This document shows, in pieces, positions 42,632 through 50,365 of a DNA stretch of 64,000 nt. Both the position numbers and the translations under genes were made by a program. Source of the stretch: Candidatus Aenigmatarchaeota archaeon (GTDB lineage Archaea; Aenigmatarchaeota; Aenigmatarchaeia; PWEA01; JACQIF01); the NCBI GenBank assembly GCA_016432325.1, contig CP066684.1, forward strand, positions 455,018-519,017, written 5' to 3'. How positions within the stretch are numbered: the stretch's first letter is position 1; every line of letters begins with the position of its first letter. The notes under the pieces were generated by a model, which worked only from the letters and a program-made list of their open reading frames with translations, did no database searches and had not been told where the DNA came from.

Positions 42632-43288
42632 ATGGTTCTTGTGCTAGGAATCGATGAAGCCGGTCGCGGCGCAGTGATAGGCCCGTTGGTCGTGGGAGGC
42701 GCACTCATAGACGAGCGTGACGTACAAAAGCTCAAGGATCTCGGCGTCAAGGACTCGAAATTACTGACTCCCGAAAAGCGCGAACGCCTCTACGCGGAAC
42801 TGAAGAGGGTCCTCAAGGATTACGTAACAATCCACATCTCGGCCAAGGAGATAGACGAGTCTCGCGAACGCAAAAATCTCAACCAGATAGAAGCCGAGAA
42901 GATGGCCGAGATAATAAGGGGTCTTGGAGCGGACGTCGCGTACGTCGACGCGCCTCAGGTGAGCACCGGAAAGTTCCGTGCGTATCTCGAAGCGCTCGCG
43001 AAGAACCACACGAAGATAATCGCCGAAAACAAGGCCGACGTGACATACCCCATCGTGAGCGCGGCGTCAATAATCGCGAAGGTCGAGCGCGACTGGGAGA
43101 TAGAGAAGATAAAGCGCGCGGTCGGCGTTGACTTCGGAGTCGGGTACACGCATGATGAACGCACGATCGCCTTCCTCAAAACGCTTTTGGATCAACATGG
43201 CGAGTTTCCCGATTACGTAAGGAAATCGTGGATAACTTCCGAGAAACTCAAAGAGGCAAAGCAGCAGAAGAAGCTGAAGGACTACTAG
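42632..43288 (+). CDS. rnhB: ribonuclease HII
   Basis: 218 aa from ATG 42632. GIDEAGRGAVIGPLVVGG carries the catalytic Asp-Glu, and VAYVDAPQV and the SAASIIAKVERD region supply the others; KDSKLLTPEKRE is also typical. It removes RNA from RNA/DNA hybrids. Start follows TTTTTATG (about 42592-42600) by about 30 nt. CTAG overlap with the convergent gene. Confidence 0.94.
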   Translation: MVLVLGIDEAGRGAVIGPLVVGGALIDERDVQKLKDLGVKDSKLLTPEKRERLYAELKRVLKDYVTIHISAKEIDESRERKNLNQIEAEKMAEIIRGLGADVAYVDAPQVSTGKFRAYLEALAKNHTKIIAENKADVTYPIVSAASIIAKVERDWEIEKIKRAVGVDFGVGYTHDERTIAFLKTLLDQHGEFPDYVRKSWITSEKLKEAKQQKKLKDY

Positions 43289-43869
43289 GCGATCTCCACC
43301 AGAATCGACTTCCCGTCCTCGAAGACTATCTGGCGGTAATCGCCGTCATACGTTCGTCCGTCGACATGCACGGTGACGTTGGCGCCGCCGATTGGGTTGG
43401 CGCCTATGGTCGCGTCCCAGATGTCAAGGAACTCGCCGAGAGTGAACGTCCTCTGCACGGGCGACTCGACGTGTATCGTTCCGCTCGTGTCGTGCGTGTG
43501 CAGCCAGTACATGCAACCCTTACCGGAAGGTATGCCTATGCCGGCCGGCACTTTCACCGCAGAGTTGCCTCTGAGGATTTCGAGCCGCGGATGTATGTGC
43601 AACGCCGTGCCCTCCATGGACTGGCATTGTATCCCGCTTATAGCAGGGGCGGGGGAAGACGAACCCGTCTGGGATGACGGCGAAGAGAGGAAAGCGAAAC
43701 CCGCGGATGAACCCACGAAGAGAAGGCCTACAAAGATGGCGGACCACTGGGTTTTAGTGAGCCTGGGCAAACCGATGTTAATCTTGTCGTGCGCAACAGG
43801 CGGTTCTTGCGTCCCCTGTTTCTGCTGATGTTCCATCCTGTCCTCCGCATCGTGCGAACGTCTTGACAT
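43285..43869 (-). CDS. single-TM protein with His-rich extracytoplasmic domain, DsbA-cluster associated
   Basis: 194 aa from ATG 43869, 2 nt after the upstream stop with AGAGG as SD. A charged N-terminus, a TM helix (about 40-58) and an external domain with ALHIHPRLEILRG, GKGCMYWLHTHDTSG and RTFTLGEFLDIW. This domain type is seen with VKOR/DsbA-type thiol-redox proteins in other prokaryotes (recalled, not checked). His/Cys pattern suggests metal or redox binding; biochemical role unknown. Confidence 0.72.
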   Translation of the reverse strand: MSRRSHDAEDRMEHQQKQGTQEPPVAHDKINIGLPRLTKTQWSAIFVGLLFVGSSAGFAFLSSPSSQTGSSSPAPAISGIQCQSMEGTALHIHPRLEILRGNSAVKVPAGIGIPSGKGCMYWLHTHDTSGTIHVESPVQRTFTLGEFLDIWDATIGANPIGGANVTVHVDGRTYDGDYRQIVFEDGKSILVEIA

Positions 43870-43871
43870 TG

Positions 43872-44417
43872 TTACGACCTCTTTGGAATCGGACACGCAC
43901 CGTTGTTGGCTATGTCCTTGGACAACCAATAAATAGGCGCTGTCAGGAGCGCGATGCTCAAAATGCGCAGCTCCCAGCCCTGGAACGGAAGCGCGGCCAG
44001 CCCGCCTGCGACTCCCAACAACGAGAGCAGTCCTGTCGCGCAGGCCGGACATCCGGCGCCAAGTGCGCCAAGCGCGAACCCGCCGAGGCCAGAACCTCCT
44101 TGCTTGGCGTTAAAACCGTACGCGCGCACGCGATAAACGAGAAGAGAAACGTTTGTCCCCACGAGGGTTGCGACGATCATCACAGACGCGGCCGTTTCTA
44201 TTCCCGCGGACTGCACGAGGCCCAGAACGAGAGCAACCAGTATCTGTGCTATCCTTTCAATCGGGTATCCAGAGGCAAGCGCTGTGGTTATGAGAGGCAG
44301 GTTCGTCAGAGCGACGTAGAAGACCAGCGTCAATGTGGACGCGACGAACGTAATTATATGATAGGACGGTTTGGAATACACCTTTTCAAGAGATGAACGA
44401 AGGACTTCCAAATCCAT
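43872..44417 (-). CDS. multi-TM membrane protein with CPAC motif
   Basis: 181 aa, about 4 TM helices. ALGAGCPACATGLLSLLGVA places a CxxC at the membrane border, followed by LPFQGWELRILSIALL. The layout, between a DsbA gene and a TM/His-rich protein, suggests a role in extracytoplasmic thiol redox (possibly reoxidising DsbA), which is inference. Probable operon DsbA, this gene, 43285-43869. Confidence 0.7.
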   Translation of the reverse strand: MDLEVLRSSLEKVYSKPSYHIITFVASTLTLVFYVALTNLPLITTALASGYPIERIAQILVALVLGLVQSAGIETAASVMIVATLVGTNVSLLVYRVRAYGFNAKQGGSGLGGFALGALGAGCPACATGLLSLLGVAGGLAALPFQGWELRILSIALLTAPIYWLSKDIANNGACPIPKRS

Positions 44418-44448
44418 AGTATCACTGTTCTCGCCGATTGTTAATATC

Positions 44449-45177
44449 TCACTTGAGCTCTTCGTCTATTATGGGCTGGAAGGCCTCGAATGGCTGCGCG
44501 CCCACCAGAGGAACGTAGCCTTTCTGGTCGGTGCCTACGAAGAAGGTCGGCGTGCCGCCCACATCGTACTTGCCGCCGTCTGCGAGGTCTCTCAGAATCA
44601 GGGATTCCTTGTCATCGTTGTCCATACACTGCACGACGCGCGCCGCGTCAAGCCCTTCGACTTCACTGAGCCACAGTTTGATGTCCTCTTCTTTCAGGTC
44701 TATGGTCCCGGCCCCCTGTTCGGCCTGCTTCTCGAATATGATGTCGTGAACTTCCCAGAACTTGCCCTGTTCTCGCGCGCATTCTGCCGCTTCGGCCGCA
44801 GGCCGCGCACCCGGATGGAACGAGAGCGGGAAATGCCTGTATTCGAATTCTACCTTGCCCGTATCGATGTATTCGGCCTCGAGCTGCGGGAGCGTGTCTT
44901 CCACGAACTTCCTGCAGAAGGGACACTGGAAATCCGAGTATTCTATTATCCTGACCTTTGCGTCTGCGCTGCCCATTGAAGCCGCGTCCACGTCCGTCAC
45001 CTTTACGCGCGAGTCTCCGCTTCCCGCGGCAACGCTGTCTGCAACTCCGCCTGAAACCAGCGCGGGTGAGAATATTACTCCCAGAAGGAACGAGAACGCG
45101 CTGAGACCTATCAAAAAGACGGCCGCCCACTTGACTGTTCCGTGAGGAATGACTATAGCGTTGTGCTCCGCTGCCAT
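44449..45177 (-). CDS. membrane-anchored DsbA-family thiol-disulfide oxidoreductase
   Basis: 242 aa. One N-terminal TM helix (about 17-38) and a thioredoxin-fold domain with active site YSDFQCPFCRKF, helical insertion and cis-Pro loop VGGTPTFFVG. It would form or isomerise disulfides outside the membrane, matching the Cys-rich surface proteins in this window. TTTAAATAG at about 45201-45209 lies about 28 nt upstream. Confidence 0.9.
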   Translation of the reverse strand: MAAEHNAIVIPHGTVKWAAVFLIGLSAFSFLLGVIFSPALVSGGVADSVAAGSGDSRVKVTDVDAASMGSADAKVRIIEYSDFQCPFCRKFVEDTLPQLEAEYIDTGKVEFEYRHFPLSFHPGARPAAEAAECAREQGKFWEVHDIIFEKQAEQGAGTIDLKEEDIKLWLSEVEGLDAARVVQCMDNDDKESLILRDLADGGKYDVGGTPTFFVGTDQKGYVPLVGAQPFEAFQPIIDEELK

Positions 45178-45220
45178 GGAGAATCTGACACTCCGAGCTA
45201 TTTAAAGAAGGCTGCGCGCC

Positions 45221-45601
45221 TTACTCCTTTATCAGAACGGCGTTCACGACCCCGTCCTGTCCGGGCCGCGACGTGACGCGCGCCTTTCCCGCGGACGTGA
45301 CGATGACGGCGTTCTTCGTGACTATGTTGCGGCGGACGAACTGCGAGTCAGCCGGGTTTGCTGAAACTGTCTTTATCTCGGCCTTCTGCGACTTGCCCGT
45401 CTTCGGGTCTATGACGTTCGCGTAGCTTGCCGAGAGGACGTTGAACTTGAGAGTTCCGCCGCGCGTGCGCACGGCCTTCACTTTCGCCGGGCCGAGTTTG
45501 GTGAATATGGTTTCTGAGGCGAAGTTGTACTTCTTCTTTTTCCTCGGCACGTTCAGCACGCCGCCTGTCGGTTTCCTCATGCTCTTGTTTCTTGACATCA
45601 T
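45221..45601 (-). CDS. rps8e: small-subunit ribosomal protein S8e
   Basis: 126 aa from ATG 45601 (45598 also possible). RKPTGGVLNVPRKKKKY at the N-terminus, VKAVRTRGGTLKFNVLSAS and the signature FVRRNIVTKNAVIVTSAGK, ARVTSRPGQDGVVNAVL identify archaeal S8e. It shares a near-symmetric TATA box with the divergent LSm gene. Confidence 0.94.
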   Translation of the reverse strand: MMSRNKSMRKPTGGVLNVPRKKKKYNFASETIFTKLGPAKVKAVRTRGGTLKFNVLSASYANVIDPKTGKSQKAEIKTVSANPADSQFVRRNIVTKNAVIVTSAGKARVTSRPGQDGVVNAVLIKE

Positions 45602-45626
45602 GGTCTCGCACTGAACTCGCAATAAA

Positions 45627-45639
45627 GGTATAAATAGCC
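45627..45639. promoter_or_regulatory. shared bidirectional TATA box (S8e / LSm)
   Basis: GGTATAAATAGCC reads as a TATA box on both strands (core 45629-45636). Its centre is about 26 nt from the LSm ATG (45658) and about 31 nt from the S8e ATG (45601), so one box could drive two leaderless or near-leaderless mRNAs. Confidence 0.6.
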
Positions 45640-45657
45640 CACGGGCCTACGGGACGC

Positions 45658-45873
45658 ATGAGCAGACCACTCGACGCGCTGGAAAACGCCAAGGGCAAGC
45701 GCGTGCTCGTGAGCCTCAAGGACGGCCACGAAGTCACGGGCACTCTCAAGGCGTTCGACCTTCACCTGAACCTCTGGCTGGAGGACGCGGAGAAGAGGAC
45801 CAGCGACAAAACGACCAAGCTGGGGACCGTCGTCGTAAGAGGAGACAACGTGCTGCTCGTTTCTCCAGAATAG
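45658..45873 (+). CDS. archaeal Sm-like (LSm) protein
   Basis: 71 aa. Sm1 motif: LENAKGKRVLVSLKDGHEVT, GTLKAFDLHLNLWLEDAE. Sm2 motif: LGTVVVRGDNVLLVSPE. Forms a heptameric RNA-binding ring. The LSm-L37e order is common in archaea. A small unknown gene is inserted between them here. Confidence 0.94.
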   Translation: MSRPLDALENAKGKRVLVSLKDGHEVTGTLKAFDLHLNLWLEDAEKRTSDKTTKLGTVVVRGDNVLLVSPE

Positions 45874-45886
45874 AACGGGGATTTGA

Positions 45887-46096
45887 ATGGAAGACGCTTA
45901 TTCGATAAGACGGAAATCCGACGACAAGAGGGACGGCGCGGAAGAAACGATTGCAAGGGCAGACGTTCTGATAAAGGAACTGCACGCGGATGATCCTGTT
46001 GTCGTGGATGACTTCTCGATTGACGTGAAGCGCAGGCCCGGCGAGAAGCATTGGGGGAACGAAGAGAGGCAAAAGCGCAGGGCGTATCCCAAGTAA
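45887..46096 (+). CDS. hypothetical protein, 69 aa
   Basis: Highly charged small protein (DDPVVVDDFSIDVKRRPGEK). GGGGAT precedes the ATG. It lies between lsm and rpl37e, with 13-nt and 10-nt gaps, so it is co-transcribed with translation genes. Family unknown. Confidence 0.55.
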   Translation: MEDAYSIRRKSDDKRDGAEETIARADVLIKELHADDPVVVDDFSIDVKRRPGEKHWGNEERQKRRAYPK

Positions 46097-46106
46097 GGTG
46101 GTTTGA

Positions 46107-46292
46107 TTGTCCAAAGGAACCCCGTCGTTCGGCAAGCACCAGAGCACCACTCACATGCGCTGCCGCCGTTGCGGGCGCTACACCTATCACAAGGCGCGAA
46201 GCACCTGCGCCGCATGCGGTTTTGGCAAGACGGCAAGCATGAAGACCTACGGCTGGAAGAACAAGGACATCCAGGGCCGCAGGAAGTGGTAG
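46107..46292 (+). CDS. rpl37e: large-subunit ribosomal protein L37e
   Basis: 61 aa from TTG 46107 with [28 protein letters not shown] is the standard start; the zinc-ribbon cysteines are CRRC and CAAC, followed by [13 protein letters not shown]. Binds 23S rRNA. Confidence 0.96.
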   Translation: MSKGTPSFGKHQSTTHMRCRRCGRYTYHKARSTCAACGFGKTASMKTYGWKNKDIQGRRKW

Positions 46293-46312
46293 TCGAGGTT
46301 CTAGGCGATTAG

Positions 46313-46573
46313 ATGGGAGAAGTAGCATTCACGATGACTATAACGCCCGAACAGGACGCGGACCTTGCGCAGGTCAAATCGGAACTTCAGAAGATGTTTT
46401 CTCCCAAAGACCTCAGGGAAGAGCCGATCGGCTTCGGCATCAAGGTCATCAAAATCATGTTCGTCCGCGACGACAAGAAGGGCCACGACACGGATACCGA
46501 CGTCATCGAGAACAAGATTCGCACCATAAAAGGCGTTGCGGACGTGCGCACGGATGACGTGACGCTGCTCTAA
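46313..46573 (+). CDS. ef1b: elongation factor 1-beta (aEF-1beta)
   Basis: 86 aa. The C-terminal-type EF1B fold: GEVAFTMTITPEQD, EEPIGFGIKVIKIMFV, GVADVRTDDVTLL. It promotes GDP/GTP exchange on aEF-1alpha. Last gene of the lsm-rpl37e-ef1b run; its TAA overlaps the convergent gene's stop (CTAA). Confidence 0.92.
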   Translation: MGEVAFTMTITPEQDADLAQVKSELQKMFSPKDLREEPIGFGIKVIKIMFVRDDKKGHDTDTDVIENKIRTIKGVADVRTDDVTLL

Positions 46574-48051
46574 TTATCGGGCCTCCTTTGCGGCGCAGGG
46601 CCGAACACCTCGTCGAGGGCCTCGTGAACGATCTCTGGATGGTAGCCGTCCCGCGCTATCAGGGCGTGCGCTATCCTGTCGCGGCCGTGGGGCTTGTGAA
46701 GACGCGCATAGTACGTCAGCATTTCCATCAGCGGATCCGAAGGCCGCTTTCTGCCCGGAACCAGAAAAGACCAGCCGAACGCCACTGCGGCGATCAACAA
46801 AGACAAAAGTCCTCCTACCATCGCAAACTGTGCGGCAGACGCCGAGGCGGCCTGCTTCTGGATGCTGTTCTCGGTAGCGTTATGTTGGATGCCAACGTTC
46901 GTGTAAGAGCCTCCCGAACCGCTTTGCGGAACCGTCTCCCAGACCATCGGACCTTCGGATAGTTCGCCCGACGGGAGGGCAGACAAACCGGGCGGAGGAG
47001 AAGATCTTTGTTCGTGCCGCGGTTCTTCTGGCACTGTCTGTTCTTCCGGAGGAGCTGCTTGTTGAGGCGACGAACGCTCGGCCGTGACGCCGGCCAGCCA
47101 GATGGCCAGCGCAGGCTTCGCGCTGCCGTCGGCGCGAACGAGACCAAAGTGCCTCTCGCCCTCACCGTAGTAGTTCGCAATGTCTGCGTCCGGCGCATCC
47201 GTCCAAGAACGGTAGATGAGCGCCTCGACACCCGCGCCCTCGAGGGCCGGAGAGTCGGAGAACAGAGCGTCGAGCACGTTCGCTTGGTGTCGCGCGTAGG
47301 GCGTCTCGGGGTAAGAACTGAGCGCGATGTCGCTGACGAAAACAGGCTTGCCGAATGTGTCGCGCGCCTTCCGTGCGCCATCGAGAAGGTCGTCTGGAAG
47401 ACCCGTGTAGGCGTCTGGAGAATCCCTTGTGGAGCCCCGGAGCGCCTGCAATCCTATGGAGTCAGAAGCAGCAGCGGCGCGGTCCCATGTCTTCCAGTCC
47501 TCGCGGCCCCAGTTGCCCAGTCCCATAACGATCTCTGAAGGGTTATAGGAGCTGCGAAAAAATTGCGCTTTCTCCTCCATGTAAGAGTCCAGCGGCTCGT
47601 ATGTCGCAACGGACTCCTTGTTGAATTCCGTCTCAAGAACGATGACAACAGGACGCGAACCCATCTGCGCGTTGAGGTGATCCGCCAATTCGCGCGCAAG
47701 CTGGTCCCATCCATCCATGCTTTTATTCACGCCGTGGATCGGCGAATAACAGCCGTTCTCCAGACACTCCGGCGAGATGTCGTCGCCCCAATAGAAGAAC
47801 TGTATGACAGGAATTACACCGGCGTCGCGGGCCTTTGCCAGAGCGTCGTCGGTTCCTCCCCAACCGAACTCCTCAATCCAGGGACCGACCCACCAGAGGG
47901 CGTAGTCCGGCTTCGCGCCGGCCTCAACCTGCTCGTCTATCGACGCGACATCCATGCCGAAATCAAGGCCGTCGGCCGCAGAGGCCGGCGTCGGGAGCAG
48001 CACGGCTATCGCAAAGAGCACCAAGGCCCACCGGCTTGACATCCAGACCAC
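46570..48051 (-). CDS. secreted, membrane-anchored glycosidase-like TIM-barrel protein
   Basis: 493 aa from GTG 48051; ATG 48042 gives the cleaner signal peptide (SSRWALVLFAIAVLLPTPAS, cleavage near ADGL). Residues 30-325 look like a glycoside-hydrolase-type barrel (FGMDVASI, VIPVIQFFYWGDD, VVIVLETEFNKE, LIYRSWTDAPDA). A Pro/Ser-rich linker, a TM helix (about 408-430) and a cytoplasmic helical tail (PLMEMLTYYARLHKPHGRDR) follow. Candidate acid residues are in ETEF and FVSDIALS. Substrate unknown; it may act on cell-surface glycans. Confidence 0.68.
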   Translation of the reverse strand: MVWMSSRWALVLFAIAVLLPTPASAADGLDFGMDVASIDEQVEAGAKPDYALWWVGPWIEEFGWGGTDDALAKARDAGVIPVIQFFYWGDDISPECLENGCYSPIHGVNKSMDGWDQLARELADHLNAQMGSRPVVIVLETEFNKESVATYEPLDSYMEEKAQFFRSSYNPSEIVMGLGNWGREDWKTWDRAAAASDSIGLQALRGSTRDSPDAYTGLPDDLLDGARKARDTFGKPVFVSDIALSSYPETPYARHQANVLDALFSDSPALEGAGVEALIYRSWTDAPDADIANYYGEGERHFGLVRADGSAKPALAIWLAGVTAERSSPQQAAPPEEQTVPEEPRHEQRSSPPPGLSALPSGELSEGPMVWETVPQSGSGGSYTNVGIQHNATENSIQKQAASASAAQFAMVGGLLSLLIAAVAFGWSFLVPGRKRPSDPLMEMLTYYARLHKPHGRDRIAHALIARDGYHPEIVHEALDEVFGPAPQRRPDN

Positions 48052-48115
48052 CCATCAACAATCCCTGCAACTATTTGCTTTCCTGAGAAGATAAAACTTT
48101 TGTCGGGCCGGAGAA

Positions 48116-48289
48116 TCAGCAATACTCGCAGACCTTTCCTTTGATGACCTTGCCCTTCGCTTTCGTGTGCGCCTTTGCGTACGCGTTCTTGTCCTTCGTG
48201 CAGCAGAATGTCAGGCCGAGAGCTGAGACGCCCTTGCCCTTCACGGGTTTGCCGCAGAAGTCGCATTTCTTTCCGAAAAGTCCAAACAC
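48116..48289 (-). CDS. small Cys-rich (zinc-finger-like) protein
   Basis: 57 aa from GTG 48289. Two CxxC pairs (KKCDFCGKPV near the start, VCEYC at the end) and a central FCC, so probably one zinc site plus a spare Cys. GGAG at 6-nt spacing directly follows the glutaredoxin stop, so it is the second cistron of the glutaredoxin mRNA. Function unknown; redox or metal binding is inference. Confidence 0.6.
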   Translation of the reverse strand: MFGLFGKKCDFCGKPVKGKGVSALGLTFCCTKDKNAYAKAHTKAKGKVIKGKVCEYC

Positions 48290-48298
48290 GCAATCTCC

Positions 48299-48538
48299 TC
48301 ACTTTATCTTCAGCGCTTTCTTCAACGCGTTCTCGTCCCATCCGACTATTATCGTGCTGTTGTCTATTTCGACCACAGGAACGCCCATCTGGCCGCTCTT
48401 TTCCACGAGCTCGTTGCGCGCCTTGTCATCCTCGAGGACGTTGACCTCGCTGTACTTCACGTTGTTGGCCTTGAAGAACTCCTTCGTGCGCTTGCACCAC
48501 TGGCACGTGGGGGTCGTGTAGATTTTCACGGAGGGCAT
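48299..48538 (-). CDS. glutaredoxin/NrdH-like thiol protein
   Basis: 79 aa. KIYTTPTCQWCKRTKEFF has the CxxC active site, and MGVPVVEID the cis-Pro loop. Small glutaredoxin/NrdH-type proteins are reduced by thioredoxin reductase, encoded 1 kb upstream. TTTAAATAC at about 48560-48568 is 25 nt upstream. Confidence 0.88.
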   Translation of the reverse strand: MPSVKIYTTPTCQWCKRTKEFFKANNVKYSEVNVLEDDKARNELVEKSGQMGVPVVEIDNSTIIVGWDENALKKALKIK

Positions 48539-48652
48539 GCGAAGAATATGTGAAGACCGTATTTAAACCTTGCACGCGCTCTCCTGCGAGATCGACTGCA
48601 AGAAGAAAAGCTTCAGACTGGTCGAGCCTTCTGTGAAGTAAGCCCGAACTGG

Positions 48653-49366
48653 CTATTTCCTACTCGTCTTCTCGTAGCTGTCCTCAAGGCTAAGGAAGTC
48701 GCGTATGATTCTGTCAAACTCCTTCTTTGTGAAATCTTGTGGGTAGGTAGGCGTGCCGAAAAGCCGGGCCTTCTCAATGCCAGGCAGATATTGAGGGATG
48801 CGGACGAATCCCTTCGCTTGTCCCGTGCGCAGGTACAGGTCCACCTTCGGTATTCGCCAGAACTTCGCCAGGCCTTCAAATGTTGGTTGTTGTCCTGTTT
48901 CGGCGCAACGCGTCAGGGCGCGGGCCAGTTCCTTGTTCCCGTTGTATGGCGCCAGAACGTGTACTTTTTTACCTTCGTGTCCATTTACTTTTTTCAGGGC
49001 GCTATGCAGTTTCTCCTCGTCGCTGTGTTTTGAGAACAACACATCCAGTTCTCCTACCACGTCTACCTGAATATCTAGCTCTTGGACTACTCTGCTACCG
49101 CACACCTTGCTTGCACCCATCAAAAATGCGTCCATAAGAGGTGCAGTGTCCTTCATCGGTCTGTCAAGGTTGTACTCGGCCATGACACCAAGCGAGAGTT
49201 CGTCCACCCGACCGCCCTTGCCGAAACACCATCCGATCAGCTCGATTATCACATCGACGCTGGCGGCGTAAACTTCAAAGAGGGATATTCCACTCTTGGA
49301 AGCCCAACGCCTGTGCCCGTCTGGAGCGTATACAAGATGGCCTACTGACGCCAGACGATTTCCCAT
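48653..49366 (-). CDS. divergent cis-prenyltransferase (UPP-synthase family)
   Basis: 237 aa from ATG 49366. APDGHRRWASKSG resembles the family's MDGNRRWA catalytic segment, with His in place of Asn. VDLYLRTGQAKGFVRIPQYL and KARLFGTPTYPQDFT correspond to the RxxGGExRxSxFLxWQ and C-terminal regions but diverge. It may make a polyprenyl carrier for N-glycosylation or have changed activity. Codon use looks less GC-biased than in flanking genes. Confidence 0.65.
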   Translation of the reverse strand: MGNRLASVGHLVYAPDGHRRWASKSGISLFEVYAASVDVIIELIGWCFGKGGRVDELSLGVMAEYNLDRPMKDTAPLMDAFLMGASKVCGSRVVQELDIQVDVVGELDVLFSKHSDEEKLHSALKKVNGHEGKKVHVLAPYNGNKELARALTRCAETGQQPTFEGLAKFWRIPKVDLYLRTGQAKGFVRIPQYLPGIEKARLFGTPTYPQDFTKKEFDRIIRDFLSLEDSYEKTSRK

Positions 49367-49402
49367 GACACAACACCCTCTGGAATACAAAACAAACGGG
49401 CC

Positions 49403-50320
49403 TCACGTATAATCCGTATATACCGTCTTGTTGAGCAGGTCCTTGATGCACGAAATGGCGGCATTGCAGCCTTCGCCCACGCTCTTCCCGACCTGTATGT
49501 TGCCGCCTGTGCAGCCGCCTGCGGCGTAGACGCGAGGAACGTTCGTGCGGCCGTCCCTGTCCGTGCGCAGGAACACGCCCTCATGGTCTATCCCGAGCTT
49601 GTTGGCGAACGCCATGCCCGAAGCGGTGCCGACGGCGACAAACACGCCGTCGAACTTGAGCTTCTCGCCGGTGTCGAGCTGTATGTAATCGAGCATGCCG
49701 CGCGCGTTGCCTGCGAACGATTTTCCGGAGATGCGCTTCAACGTTACGCGCGCCTTTTTAAGCTCGGCTTCGAGTTCCTTCGTGAACGAGAACTCGCTCA
49801 GGCCCAGAATCGTTATCTCTTTCGTATATGCCGTAAGCTCGAGAGCCTCTTCGGCAGCGTAGTTCCCGGAGCCGATGACCGCGACCTTCTTCCCCTTGTA
49901 AAAGACGCCGTCGCAGGCCACGCAGTAGTGGATTCCCTTTCCGACGTACGCGTCCTCGTTGGCAAACCCGGACTTCTGGAACTTCATGCCAGCGGCGATT
50001 ATCAGGGCGCGGGAGGTGAAGGACTTGTTAGTGGCAGTTTTGACTGTGAACGTCTCGCCATCGCGCAACGCGTGAACGACCTCCTCTTCCACCATCGAAA
50101 CCTTGTACTTCTTGGAGTGCGCGATGAAGCGGTCTATAATCTGCGGGCCGGCTATCTTCTCGCTGAATCCCAGATAGTTTCCTATCTCGTGCGACTTTTC
50201 GAGAGACGAACCGTGAGGGAAGCCGAGTATGAGAACCTTCAGCTGGGCGCGGGCCAAGTAGAGTGATGCTGAAAGACCCGCAGGCCCTGCGCCGATGATG
50301 ATGACGTCGTAGTCTGGCAT
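49403..50320 (-). CDS. trxB: thioredoxin reductase (FAD/NAD(P)H disulfide reductase)
   Basis: 305 aa. FAD motif IIIGAGPAGLSASLYLARA, active site YCVACDGVF (CxxC), NAD(P) motif VAVIGSGNYAAEEA and C-terminal GVFLRTDRDGRTNVPRVYAA with AAGGCTGG. Reduces thioredoxin/glutaredoxin-like proteins. CTTTATATT (about 50342-50350) gives a leaderless start. Confidence 0.93.
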   Translation of the reverse strand: MPDYDVIIIGAGPAGLSASLYLARAQLKVLILGFPHGSSLEKSHEIGNYLGFSEKIAGPQIIDRFIAHSKKYKVSMVEEEVVHALRDGETFTVKTATNKSFTSRALIIAAGMKFQKSGFANEDAYVGKGIHYCVACDGVFYKGKKVAVIGSGNYAAEEALELTAYTKEITILGLSEFSFTKELEAELKKARVTLKRISGKSFAGNARGMLDYIQLDTGEKLKFDGVFVAVGTASGMAFANKLGIDHEGVFLRTDRDGRTNVPRVYAAGGCTGGNIQVGKSVGEGCNAAISCIKDLLNKTVYTDYT

Positions 50321-50365
50321 GCGTCGGTCTTCTCGCGTCCAGAATATAAAGGATGTGCGTGCGCC

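Noticed and set aside
48570-48641. 23-codon plus-strand ORF (TTG start) with two Cys between the glutaredoxin and cis-PT genes
   Set aside because: Too short, and the upstream box is better placed for the minus-strand glutaredoxin gene. Could be the relic of a gene end.
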